NCBI GenBank assembly: GCA_030323885.1 | Contig: CM059189.1 | Span: 51,433,661 to 51,497,660 of the forward strand | Source: Branchipolynoe longqiensis | Lineage: Eukaryota; Annelida; Polychaeta; Phyllodocida; Polynoidae | DNA: 64,000 nucleotides | Direction: 5' to 3' | Shown: piece by piece, positions 10,608-19,509 of the stretch | How the letters are laid out: every line of letters begins with the position of its first letter | Position numbering within the stretch: position 1 is the first letter of the stretch | Made by a program: the position numbers and the translations under genes | The notes under the pieces: model-generated | Database searches by the model: none | The model's input: only the letters and a program-made list of their open reading frames with translations | Told to the model about the DNA's origin: nothing

Positions 10608-10963
10608 TGCCTTACTTTAGATTAAAGTAACTTTTATTTTAAATGGATAGCCTTTGAGATATTTGAAGTGCAAACATGCTAAATTAATTTTAGAAACTCA
10701 GCCAAAATGTTGACACCGTAGGCTTCTGCAGTAACAGGTACTATTCAATTGTCTCAGTATTCCCTTCTGTGTGGCGACACATGTTTAATTTTTTTTTTTT
10801 TTTTTAAAGAAGAAAGTTTGTTTTATTTAACGACGCCTCTAGAGCACATAGATTTTTTATCATCGGCCATTGGACGTCAAACATGTTTAATAAGTGCACC
10901 ATTACGTGAGTTAAATATGTAGAATCAAATCTAGATAATTATTTTGGTTTTGAAATGTTGATG
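10608..10963. mobile_element. MITE-1 copy split by a SINE fragment
   Basis: Lacks the left terminus: it begins within 'ccttactttagattaaagta' and continues through 'gcaaacatgctaaattaat' and 'tctagataattattttggtt'. It is split by the SINE-C fragment at 10790-10881. Confidence 0.8.
10790..10881 (-). repeat. SINE-C 3' fragment with 10-bp target-site duplication
   Basis: A T-run followed by the reverse of the SINE-C 3' end ('aagtttgttttatttaacga', 'catcggccattggacgtcaa'). 'catgtttaat' occurs on both sides (10780-10789 and 10882-10891), so this is a 5'-truncated retroposition into MITE-1. Confidence 0.9.
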
Positions 10964-10974
10964 AAACACATCTT

Positions 10975-11318
10975 TTGGTTGTTTGTTTGTAGTTATTTTA
11001 CGTCCTAGCAACATCTAAGGTCATATCAGGACGGGTACCGACTTGTGAAAGTGTGCACTCATGGCGACTTTATAGTGCAGTCCCACTGGGAAACCACGCC
11101 ACCGGCACCATGACCTAGTATCCCACTCAGTCACATTATCCTGACCCTGAGCACACCAGTCCTTGCCCTGTCCTAATAATGCCGAGTGCCTGGCTAGGAA
11201 GCGACAAGTATAAATTTTTAAGTCATCAGTTTGACTCGACCAGGGTTCGAACCCACGACCCCACGATCTACCACCAAGGGGGACGGACGCTCTAAGTCTA
11301 ACTCATTCGGCCATCCCG
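10975..11318 (-). repeat. SINE-A, full length, 'gatggccgaatgagtt' head
   Basis: Runs from 'ttacgtcctagcaacatcta' to 'gaactcattcggccatcccg' in reverse. Box B-like 'gggttcgaacccacgac' is well preserved. Confidence 0.88.
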
Positions 11319-11447
11319 TATTTTGGGGAGGACAAGTGAAACAACATATGAGGACACATCAGGATAAACACCGACTTGTGACAACGTGAAGTCAGGGTAA
11401 CCTTAAATGTTGCTGCTCTATTCAGATAGTGTCGCCGGCGTCACAGG

Positions 11448-11737
11448 ATTCGGTGGCCCAATCGGTACAGCGCAGACTTCCCGTGCGGAAGGTCGGGAGT
11501 TAGATTCCCAGTCGAGTCAAAACAACGATTTAAAAAATTGGTACTTGTCACTACCTTAGCAAGTTAGCTCAGTATCAAGATAATGTGATTGAGTGGGATA
11601 TTGGGTCATGGTACCGGTGGCCTGGGCTCCCAGTGGGGCAGCACTATAAAGTCGCCATGAGTACACATTGTCACAAGTCGGTACCCATCCTGATAGGACC
11701 ATATATGTTGCCAGGACGTAAAACTCCAATAACCAAC
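11448..11737 (+). repeat. SINE-A, near full length
   Basis: Head 'ggtggcccaatcggtacagc', body 'gagtcaaaacaacgatttaa', tail ending 'ccaggacgtaaaactccaat'. It lacks the segment around the 'cctggcgctcggcattaata' block. Confidence 0.88.
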
Positions 11738-11739
11738 CG

Positions 11740-12343
11740 CGACATCTCACGAGCCATCCAACCAGTCATTCGTCTATTCTAGAATTGCCCAGCACCAGGC
11801 TGTCAAGTTTGTAAGTGATTTGGTTTCACTCGGTCAGGGATGGAACCCACAACCTCCCGCGTGCCCCCTCGGCCATCCCGTCCTGGTTGGGGCGTTTATT
11901 TCCGGGTGTCTGCACGGCGAACTTCTAGTAAGAGCGGGTGTGAATATATGCAGTGATCTTTAGCGAATTCACTGGGACATGTGTTACTAACATTTAATTC
12001 ACCATTTGTTGATTTGTTTTGTTTTTGTTTTGTTTAAAGGTATTTTCTCTCTCTTCAAACTAGATGTGCCCTCATTGACCACACGAGATCCCATTTAATG
12101 CTACCTCCATACCCCCCCCCCCCCCACACAGACACACGTGTAATCAACAATTTGCACACACCTGTCTTCAACGAATGGTTTAATGATCTGTATATCTTTA
12201 AAGTATTGATTTGTTTGTAACATGGCGGCTACCTGGTACGGGTTATCACTGATCAATAGATGTGGGCGGTGTGGGCCGCGCTGACTCATCGGGGCAAGCC
12301 TTTTACCAACCAACCACCAGCCAAATAATGCAAACTGCAAACA

Positions 12344-12375
<32 letters not shown>

Positions 12376-12585
12376 TTGACCGTCCAGACGGGTCTATATG
12401 TGATAACGGCCAGATGCAGCTGCCATACAGTGCTTAGAGCCCCTCACAGGTGGCGCCAGAGTGGTCAATACTGTAACTACATCGGGCCAGTTTGACAGGA
12501 TGTAGTGAGTATACTATTATAGGTAACTGAAGAAAAGATAGTGTCCTTGTTTATATTCCCATAATACTTATTAATAGATAATAGA

Positions 12586-12647
<62 letters not shown>
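11740..12647. other. Spacer with two TA microsatellites
   Basis: No exon recognised. A further decayed SINE-A-like head may lie at 11800-11885 ('gtttcactcggtcagggatg', 'ggccatcccgt'). (TA)n tracts lie at 12348-12376 and 12588-12647. The second directly abuts the DIRS element. Confidence 0.45.
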
Positions 12648-12650
<3 letters not shown>

Positions 12651-12760
12651 TTAGTTAGACGAATCTTACCTTGGTATAGATGATGGATAACTGTTGTTTT
12701 CCCGAGGTATAAGCCTCGGCTAGACGTGGGTGAGGGAGAGGTAAGCACATCCGGGTACAG
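12648..12760. repeat. DIRS element 1 left terminal repeat
   Basis: Starts 'agattagttagacgaatctt' just after a TA tract. The outer 90 bp reappears inverted at about 12867-12956. The inner 28 bp matches the right end in inverse orientation. Confidence 0.88.
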
Positions 12761-12866
12761 CAATCTTTACCTACTAATTCAGGATAAAATGATCTCTAAA
12801 ATTCTAAATACTAATGTTTCCTTGGTACAAGCAAGGGACTAGACGTGGCAGGGTGTGGAGGGTGGG

Positions 12867-13001
12867 CCCTCACCCACGTCTAGCCGAGGCTTATACCTCG
12901 GGAAAACAACAGTTATCCATCATCTATACCAAGGTAAGATTCGTCTAACTAATCTATTTTACCTCGGTATATAGCCTCAGGCTAGCCGCAGGCTAGGGAG
13001 A
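12867..13001. repeat. DIRS element 1 internal complementary region
   Basis: 'ccctcacccacgtctagccg' to 'gtctaactaatct' is the exact inverse of the left terminus. It is directly followed by 'attttacctcggtatatagc' to 'gcaggctagggag', the inverse of the right terminus. This fused copy of both ends is the family hallmark, thought to template closure of the circular intermediate. Confidence 0.9.
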
Positions 13002-13118
13002 CTTTACGTAATATCATTTTATCCTGATATTTCATTTTATTTGTTTATGTTTTGTGGTATGGAACGTTCGTTAACCTTATATGTTTGTGACCATGGTATG
13101 TTCTCACCTTTTTTGACC

Positions 13119-14228
13119 TTAATGTTGTAGCAGTCGCCGTGCGACGCCACTTGGCTTTTCCAATCGCTTGTTATAATGTCTAGCAAACGATCGTTCGGTC
13201 TTCCATCCTGCATGCGCTAGTATGCGCTTGACCGAAATGCCTAAGAGGCGTGCCTTTGACACCATGGCTCCTCTTGTTGAGTGTGACGCATATTTGTCCG
13301 TATCCACTCCTGCCATCTTTAGGACATTAATTGTCCATCTGGCAAGCGTATCTCTTGATATGCCCTTGTGTGGCTTAATAAAGCTTATCAACAATTGTCT
13401 TGAGTTTCTAACTCCTTGTGTCTTGGATATATATGTTCTGATCGCGGAAACTACACACAGTTTCGGATTGTCTTTGAATTGTGTTACATCAATTGACGAC
13501 AAAGGATCACCTAAACGATTAGATTTTAACAATGTTGTCAAATCGAAGGTCGCTTGCCTTCTATCTATTTCCAGTCCATCGAGTGAAAGTGCCACTATAG
13601 TTTGGCCTCGATGACCTGTGACTAACAGTAATAAAAGTGCTAACTTAAACCCTAATTGTTTTATATCTAGAAACCTATTATATGGCCAATCGTTAAACAT
13701 TTTGAATACCAGTGACACATCCCAAAATCGGTCATATTTTGGTTTAGGTGGGTTTCGTTCATAAATTCCCTTTAGTACCCATGATATAACATGGTGTTTA
13801 CCCATTGTATCTCCCCTTGTTCTGGGAAGGATAATCGAGAGAGCGCACCTGGCAGCATTAATTGCGCCGTAACCTAGCCCTTCTTGTTCTAACATTCTAA
13901 AAAATCTGCACACTTGGGCAATAGTTGGGTTCATGGGTTTAACTTTGTGAATAAGACAATAAACGCCCCATTTTTTCAAATATGTGGTATACATTTTAAC
14001 TGTTCCTTTTCTCCACGCATGTGACACTAGCCGTTCTTGTGTAATTTTGTCTAAACCAAATTGTTCTAGGTATTTATTTAGAAAAGGAATGCAAGCAACG
14101 GTGTTGTTGCTACGTTGCCGTGATGTTCCAGAGGGCCTTGGTGAGTTAGATTTCCTCGGGATTTTGGGAATCTGAGGCAATCTCGGGCTGTCGAGGCTAG
14201 TCCTGCTAGCCACGGCTGTGTGTCCCAT
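13119..14228 (-). CDS. DIRS element 1 tyrosine recombinase
   Basis: A 369-residue tyrosine recombinase that would insert the circular retroelement DNA by site-specific-type recombination. The N-terminal SAM-like core-binding part lies at about 45-150 ('AWRKGTVKMYTTYLKKWG'). The catalytic domain shows the full set: R207 in 'TGHRGQT', H316 and R319 in 'HSTRGA', H339 in 'AHAGW', and Y352 in 'FARHYNK'. The frame opens at a true ATG and overlaps the pol frame by about 150 bp, in the -1 frame relative to pol. No internal stops. It closely resembles the recombinase at 53461-54588, where all five residues fall at the same positions. Confidence 0.94.
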   Translation of the reverse strand: MGHTAVASRTSLDSPRLPQIPKIPRKSNSPRPSGTSRQRSNNTVACIPFLNKYLEQFGLDKITQERLVSHAWRKGTVKMYTTYLKKWGVYCLIHKVKPMNPTIAQVCRFFRMLEQEGLGYGAINAARCALSIILPRTRGDTMGKHHVISWVLKGIYERNPPKPKYDRFWDVSLVFKMFNDWPYNRFLDIKQLGFKLALLLLLVTGHRGQTIVALSLDGLEIDRRQATFDLTTLLKSNRLGDPLSSIDVTQFKDNPKLCVVSAIRTYISKTQGVRNSRQLLISFIKPHKGISRDTLARWTINVLKMAGVDTDKYASHSTRGAMVSKARLLGISVKRILAHAGWKTERSFARHYNKRLEKPSGVARRLLQH

Positions 14229-16063
14229 TCGGGGACGATCAGGATGGCGTGAGACCGGTCCATCTTTATCTTTCGTGCCACTCTGGTAATGATGTTGAAA
14301 GGGGGGAAAATATAATAAAATTCATTTTCCCAAATCAGTGAGAAAGCATCTATGTGCCAAGCAAATGGTTCTGGGTGCCATGAAACATATCTGTTAACTT
14401 TAAAGTTATTCCTTGATGCAAATAAGTCAACCGTAGGTGAACCCCATTGGCGACAAATTTTGTTGAAAATTTTTATGTTTAAATTCCATTCTAAGTGGTC
14501 GTGAAAGACTCTACTCTTTTTGTCAGCCAGGACGTTTTGCGATCCTGGGATATGTGATATGGTTAACCATATTTGATGTTTTTGCGCCCAGTTCCAAATA
14601 CTTTGTGCCAAGTTATTGCACTCTTTTGACTTTGTACCTCCCATATTTCTGACATATGCCATGGCCGTAGTGTTATCTGTAAGCAGTTGAACAGTATTTT
14701 TCGGTATTTTAATTAGACTCAAGAGGCCTAAGTAAATCGCTCTTAATTCAAGAACATTAATATGGTCTGATTTTTCGTTTTCTAACCATCTCCCTCCTGT
14801 TGCTACATCATTTCGATGAGCTCCCCAACCTTGTAATGACGCATCGGTAGTAACTACCGTGTTGGGTTGATCCATTCTAATGGGATTGGAAGAGTTATTA
14901 ATATTCTCGATCCACCAAGATATATCTGTGTAACCATCCTGGGAAATGTACATTTTTCTTTCAAAGTTACCTTTTGTACGTGCTAACGCTCTATTCTTGT
15001 CTATTTCTAGAGACTTGAAGTGCGCCGCCCCATAAAGAACAGCCGGCGCATATGAAACCATTATACCGATAAGGACAGCGACCTGTCTAATCTTTGGCCT
15101 AGATATGTCAAGCAGCTGGGAGGCCGTGTCATGAAACTTCTGTAGTTTCTGTTCCGTTAATGATACGGTCATTGCTTTGGTGTTGATTAAAAACCCTAGG
15201 CATTTTAATTCCTTATTCGGGACAAAAACAGATTTTTTGTCGTGTATGTAAAAACCTAATTCTGTTAATAAAGTACACAAATCATTCACTGCCAAATGGC
15301 ATTTGTTAAAGGATTCTGCCATAATAAAGGAATCATCTATGTATGGAAACATTGTATGTCCTAATCTTCCCATAACAGCAAAAACAGGTTTTAATAACTT
15401 TGTGAACAGTCGAGGTGCGCAGGCTAAACCATTAGGCATGCAAGTAAATTGGAAAAGGGTACCGTTCCAAATAAATCTCAGAAATTTTCTGTGTTCTTTG
15501 CAAATGGGGACTGTATAATACGCGTCTCTTAAGTCTACACTGGCAAGCCAGGCATGCGGCGTTATTAAGTCTCTCGCCGTTTCTAATGAGAACATTTTAA
15601 AATGTTTGTATGTTACCAATTTATTTAACTTTGTCAAATCCAAAATCATGCGAATTTTGCCATTTGGTTTGGGCCTAGAAAAGACATTAGAAATAAACTG
15701 TCCTTTTGTGTTTTGTACTCGTTCAATAATACCTTTTGTTTCAAATAACGAAACCTGATAATCTATTTGGCGTTTTTCTGCTATGTTGAATTTGTATGGG
15801 AACGGAACTCTTTCCTGTTTTGGTATGTCTGTGAAAGGTATTTGAACTCCTTTTACTATATCCAAAATTTCCCTATCAGATGTAATGTTAACCCATTTGT
15901 GCAAACAGTTAAGGATGTTGCCTGCCTGAAACTTGCTTACATAAGTTTGTGTCTCTTCAGACACCGTGTTGAGTGTAGGAGTCTGTGTCTCTACTTGGCT
16001 CCTGGCCGCGGGAATTGGGGTTTGGGTGTAAACTCCCTTTTGTATCCGCGGTTGTCGTTCCAA
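14078..16063 (-). CDS. DIRS element 1 reverse transcriptase, RNase H and methyltransferase-like polyprotein
   Basis: A 661-residue open frame. The reverse transcriptase spans about 80-300, with 'RMILDLTKLNKL' (about 138-149), the catalytic 'SVDLRDAYY' (175-183) and 'FPYIDDSF' (239-246). RNase H spans about 400-520, with 'VTTDAS' (D407), 'VLELRA' (E439), 'LLTDNT' (D463) and 'VLADKKSR'. A DAM-methyltransferase-like tail occupies about 540-620 ('TVDLFASRNN', 'FPPFNIITRV', 'ILIVPEW'), as in DIRS and PAT elements. The upstream codon at 16063 is TTG and no early ATG exists. The frame overlaps the gag tail (stop at 15991-15993) in the -1 frame, so translation probably depends on frameshifting or a non-ATG start. 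No internal stop. Confidence 0.94.
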   Translation of the reverse strand: MERQPRIQKGVYTQTPIPAARSQVETQTPTLNTVSEETQTYVSKFQAGNILNCLHKWVNITSDREILDIVKGVQIPFTDIPKQERVPFPYKFNIAEKRQIDYQVSLFETKGIIERVQNTKGQFISNVFSRPKPNGKIRMILDLTKLNKLVTYKHFKMFSLETARDLITPHAWLASVDLRDAYYTVPICKEHRKFLRFIWNGTLFQFTCMPNGLACAPRLFTKLLKPVFAVMGRLGHTMFPYIDDSFIMAESFNKCHLAVNDLCTLLTELGFYIHDKKSVFVPNKELKCLGFLINTKAMTVSLTEQKLQKFHDTASQLLDISRPKIRQVAVLIGIMVSYAPAVLYGAAHFKSLEIDKNRALARTKGNFERKMYISQDGYTDISWWIENINNSSNPIRMDQPNTVVTTDASLQGWGAHRNDVATGGRWLENEKSDHINVLELRAIYLGLLSLIKIPKNTVQLLTDNTTAMAYVRNMGGTKSKECNNLAQSIWNWAQKHQIWLTISHIPGSQNVLADKKSRVFHDHLEWNLNIKIFNKICRQWGSPTVDLFASRNNFKVNRYVSWHPEPFAWHIDAFSLIWENEFYYIFPPFNIITRVARKIKMDRSHAILIVPEWDTQPWLAGLASTARDCLRFPKSRGNLTHQGPLEHHGNVATTPLLAFLF

Positions 16064-16200
16064 CCCGTGTTCTGGCGTTCTCCTCTGCCTCGTCCTCTGG
16101 GATTGAAGCCGAATGAGGGACCTCCTCGTCCCGGCCTTCCTCCTCTGCGGAAGCGAAAATCCGAGCGGGGGCGTCGGAATTTGTTGGGGTTGTCAAACTT
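15991..16200 (-). CDS. DIRS element 1 gag C-terminal segment, in another frame
   Basis: This stretch encodes an Arg/Gly-rich tail ('FRRPRSDFRFRRGGRPGRGG', later 'TGWNDNRGYKREFTPKP') comparable with the RG-rich end of the gag at 55028-56413 ('FRGRGVGRATTNWNDYNRT'). RG-rich tails commonly bind RNA. It is in the same frame as 16933-17286 but not that of 16193-16936, so gag is interrupted by frame changes near 16200 and 16950. It ends at TAG 15991-15993. Confidence 0.7.
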   Translation of the reverse strand, partial: KFDNPNKFRRPRSDFRFRRGGRPGRGGPSFGFNPRGRGRGERQNTGWNDNRGYKREFTPKPQFPRPGAK

Positions 16201-16936
16201 TTTGGTGCCATCCGTGTTTTTTAGCGCTTTTAGTGTCTACCTCGACAGCTTTGAAGAGGTGCGCTAGCTGACCGCCAAACATTTTGGTTTTGTCCAGTGG
16301 CTTGCCTAGCACTGGCTTTGGCGGTAGGTAAAGGGTGTATTCTTTACCATCATTGTCAGTTACTTTCTTCGATCTGGCGACTTCTTTGCCAGCATCTGTT
16401 GTGACCGACTTGAAGACGTTTTCAAATCGCCGAAAAGTCATGAAATTCGACGCTGCGGTAAGCAGCGCAATTCCTTTGTCCATCACTCGTGCAAGCGACG
16501 AGAACTTATTCTCGGCTTGCATCCGATTCGCTACCGGAGTTATCGATGTAAGCGCTCCGAGCACCGCTTTATGAATCGTGCACAACGCGTTCTCATAACG
16601 CCGTCTTTCGTCTGAGAGATGGATGCCTGCATCCATTTCTTTACTGATGGACTGGGGAACTCCTTTAATTCCCGAAATTTGTTCCGTCAGCTTGTTGATC
16701 ACCTCCACAGGTTTGAAAGTGTGGAAATGTCCTTTCAGCGTTTCCCTCATCATGGTTGTAGTCCGCAACCTCTTTGCTTTCGCCAACGGGCATTTCTTCT
16801 TGATCTTTGCCCCTATCCTGGCATAAATGCCCGCTCTCTCCGTGTCTGAATCGGAGTCAGTTGTGGACGAATCATCTGATTTATCCGATGATGAGTCCTT
16901 CTTCTTTTTCTTTTTGTTTTTCTTTGTCTTCTTCAC
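16193..16936 (-). pseudogene. DIRS element 1 gag, central segment
   Basis: A 247-residue stretch starting in a Lys/Ser-rich region ('KKTKKNKKKKKKDSSSDKS') and continuing with the conserved DIRS gag core ('LKGHFHTFKPVEVINKL', 'ALTSITPVANRMQAENKF', 'VFKSVTTDAGKEVARSKKV'). The same core is in the 461-residue gag of element 2 ('LEGHFHTFKPAEVI', 'VFKAVTTDAGKEITQSKKV'). The first codon is GTG rather than ATG and the frame runs on from upstream, so this is a middle portion offset by a frame change, not a separate gene. No zinc knuckle seen. Confidence 0.8.
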
Positions 16937-17286
16937 TCGTTTCTTATTGACCTTGTGAATTCATCACCCGAGCTACTGCCAAGTCTTTTCCGCTTCTTGG
17001 GTTTCGGTTGCGGAACCTCAAATGCCGATTCGGTTTCGTCATCTGAGAAATCCTCCCAGTCATCGTCTGGGATAGGAGGAGAAGAAGGCCGTGTGGCTTG
17101 TGTCTTATATTTGTCCATAATCCGTAGGATTTTGTCTTCAAGCTCCTCCTCCCCACTATCCTTGTCCGAAGGACCAGCCCCCGGCTGTGGAGACGGCGGT
17201 CCCGTCTGCGGTGGTGAGGAATCGTACCCAGAAGGCACGCGGCCCTCTGCCGCTGCCGGCGGAACCTTGTTTCGCTTGGTGGCCAT
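16933..17286 (-). pseudogene. DIRS element 1 gag, N-terminal segment
   Basis: Begins at the ATG of 'MATKRNKVPPAAAEG' (17286-17284). It gives about 117 residues rich in Pro, Ser and acidic residues ('DDDWEDFSDDETESAFEVP') with a basic patch 'KPKKRKRLG' that could act in nuclear import. It runs to a stop at 16933. Compared with the uninterrupted gag of element 2, a frame change near 16950 separates it from the central segment. Confidence 0.75.
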
Positions 17287-17951
17287 CGGTTTCTGTAACA
17301 ACAAAGGTTACTTAGTACCGGTATCATCTCAACATGTTCACAAAGTGAGCTAGAGTGAGGTATTATTCGGATGGTATATAGTAACGTGTTTAAAACCGTT
17401 CTGTATACAGGCGTTAAGCTAAAGTTTTGCCGTAGGTTTTATCGGTAGTGAAACCAACCAAACGGAGGGGCGGCCATTGGCACGCCCGCTCTCTCTGTTT
17501 CGTACACTTCTCCCACCCGCGGCATTCTGCGCCAGCAAGTTGAAGAAAATATTACGAAACTCGGAGGCTCGCCTCAAAAACCGGTCTGGGGAGTCTATAA
17601 AAGAAACCCAGGATCATCCCCAACATAACCCTCTTTAGGGTTCGGAGGAATTTCCTTAGGAGATGCAACTCGGGTTAACATCTCTGCCTGTCTGAACACA
17701 GGTTTCGCTATGTCAAGCGGTATCGGTTTCGGTTCTGCACATTCTTATCCTCGTGTTTTTTTATAACACATTTTATGTCCAAATTGGACCTGAGAAAGTT
17801 CTAAGCTTTCATAATGGGATGCTATAAACCATCCTTAAGAAGTTGAATGCAGTTTCTCAATACTTACAGTTAGTTAAAGTGTTGTAGTAGTTAAATCCTG
17901 CTGGAGCAGCTCAGCGAACGTCCTCCCGCCGTGAGCTGCTTATGCTAATTA
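17287..17951 (-). other. DIRS element 1 5' untranslated region
   Basis: About 660 bp between the gag start and the right terminal repeat, with no open frame of note. It presumably contains the element promoter; none can be pinpointed by eye on the minus strand. Confidence 0.5.
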
Positions 17952-18017
17952 CTGTACCCGGATGTGCTTACCTCTCCCTAGCCTGCGGCTAGCCTGAGGC
18001 TATATACCGAGGTAAAA
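17952..18017. repeat. DIRS element 1 right terminal repeat
   Basis: 'ctgtacccggatgtgcttac' is the inverse of 12741-12760. The outer part 'gctatataccgaggtaaaa' appears inverted only inside the internal complementary region. The end abuts an (at)n tract at 18018-18040. Confidence 0.88.
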
Positions 18018-18042
18018 AATATATATATATATATATATAGTA

Positions 18043-18600
18043 TAGTTAAATGCGAATCTTACCTGGGTACAGATGATGGATAACTGTTGTTTTCCCGAGG
18101 TACAAGCCTCCGATAGTCATGGGCTAGGGAGAAGGAAGCACATCCGGGTCCAGCAATCTTTTACATACTTAATAGGATAAAAGATTATCTCAAAATTCCA
18201 TGGATACTAAAAATGTTTTCGTTTCGGCACAAGCCAACATCCTAGTCGTGGTAGGGTAGGGTGGGCGGGCCCTATCCCACGACTATCCGAGGCTCGTACC
18301 TCGGGAAAACAACAGTTATCCATCATCTGTACCCAGGTAAGATTCGTATACGTATACTATTTTACCTCGGTACTACGCCTCTGGCTACTCGTAGTCCAGG
18401 GAGAACTTTACGTAATCTCATTTTTTATCCTCTTTTATACTCTTCTTAAAAAAACTTGTTTCAGTACAAAAATATAATTTTGTGTTTCTCACCCGTCTTT
18501 AGTCAGTGAGCAAGCGAGTCGCCAGGCCACGTGACTTTTCTAGCCGTTTGTTGTAATGTTTTGCATGACTATGGTATATATAATTATAATATATATATGA
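18043..18600 (-). mobile_element. Truncated DIRS copy, 3' end only
   Basis: Diverged copy of the left 540 bp of element 1. It has a left end 'gcgaatcttacctgggtaca', its own internal complementary region (18270-18404), and the recombinase 3' end. Everything upstream of the last recombinase residues is missing. It lies in the same orientation as element 1, separated only by a TA tract. Confidence 0.85.
18499..18558 (-). pseudogene. Remnant of DIRS recombinase C-terminus
   Basis: The minus strand gives 'HYNKRLEKSRGLATRLLTD' then a stop, matching the end of the element 1 recombinase ('HYNKRLEKPSGVARRLLQH'). The catalytic Tyr is present but the rest of the enzyme is absent. Sequence above 18560 does not continue the match. 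Confidence 0.85.
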
Positions 18601-18934
18601 GAATCTCTTTCTAAATGGTATCAAATTCTCCTACGAGCAGTTACATTGTTGAAATGTACAAAACTATCGCATAGCGCTCCTATTCAAACAAATAAAGTTT
18701 ATATGCATTCTCTCCCGAACCCCGCTTTTTTTTTAATTAAAAAAAATGTCGACGAAGTGTAAGTGTTACGGATGCTAACGTAGGCTGTATATATACTGCA
18801 CACATCATATGTGTGTTTGTGTGTGTATCATATGTACATCATATGTGAGTCGCGACAAGTACTATTAACTATCTACAGTGGTACATTTACAGAGGGCGAC
18901 AACGGTCTAACTTTACTCTCTAAACTAGTCACAG

Positions 18935-19127
18935 GCCAGGACAAGGACTGGTTGGCTCAGTGCCAGAATAATGTGACTGAGTGGGATATCGGGTCATGGT
19001 CCTGGTGGCCAGGTCTTCCAGTGGGGCAGCACTATAAAGGTTGCCGTGAGCGCGCACTGTCACAAGTCGGTACCCATTCTGATATGACCTTAGACGGTGC
19101 CAGGACGTAAAACTACAACAAACAAGC
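18935..19127 (+). repeat. SINE-A tail half
   Basis: Starts at 'aggacaaggactggttggct' and runs to the 3' end 'caggacgtaaaactacaaca'. The head is missing. Confidence 0.85.
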
Positions 19128-19170
19128 AAACCTAGCCCGGCACTCGGCATTACTAGGATAGGACAAATGT

Positions 19171-19440
19171 CTGACTTTTTTCTAGGTCAGACTCCTAATC
19201 TGAAGGTCTGTGGTTCGATTTCCTGTGTCCCCACCTCTGCCGATTTGGATTTCCACCGCTGTGTATAAATTACAGCGTCATCAAAGCCAGTTGCTCTCAT
19301 ACCATGTCTATGTGGTGTGGGAGGTAAAAAATCCCTTGGGTGGGTAAAAGTGTAGGCTCGGGCTTTCTATCAACAAACTGTCTAATGGTGAAAACATGTC
19401 TGTTCAGACTTATCCATGATAGGCAGTATAAATCTTCAAG
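19171..19440 (+). repeat. SINE-B, 5'-truncated
   Basis: SINE-B is a second tRNA-headed family: 'ctctgtggcggagtggttag' (box A) and 'ctgaaggtcagtggttcgat' (box B), then 'tggatttccaccgctgtgta' and 'aaaagtgtaggctcgggctt'. This copy starts at 'tctgacttttttctaggtca' and ends 'cagtataaatcttcaagaaa'. Just after it, 19445-19507 is a short SINE-A head remnant in reverse. Confidence 0.85.
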
Positions 19441-19509
19441 AAAAATGAATGGTTAGCTCAGTGTCACAGTAAGCCTGCGCTCTACCGATTGGGCCACCGC
19501 GTCCAGGTA

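Larger units (their letters stand above)
12648..18017 (-). mobile_element. DIRS-like tyrosine-recombinase retrotransposon, element 1
   Basis: A nearly complete DIRS-order element of about 5.4 kb read on the minus strand in the order gag, RT-RNase H-methyltransferase-like, tyrosine recombinase. A 28-bp perfect inverted pair (12733-12760 and 17952-17979, 'gaggtaagcacatccgggta') forms the inner part of the terminal repeats. The internal complementary region at 12867-13001 joins the inverse of the left end to the inverse of the right end. DIRS elements replicate through a circular DNA intermediate and use a recombinase instead of an integrase, so no target-site duplication is expected and none is seen. 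Both flanks are TA repeats. Gag is split between frames, so this copy is probably not autonomous, although RT and recombinase read through without stops. Confidence 0.93.

Noticed and set aside
15957..16211. 84-codon minus-strand ORF overlapping gag and pol
   Set aside because: Third-frame shadow of the gag tail/pol overlap, acidic and low in complexity, with no counterpart in element 2.
17588..17602. 'tctataaaag' as a TATA box within DIRS element 1
   Set aside because: It lies on the strand opposite to the element genes and no initiation context could be judged by eye.
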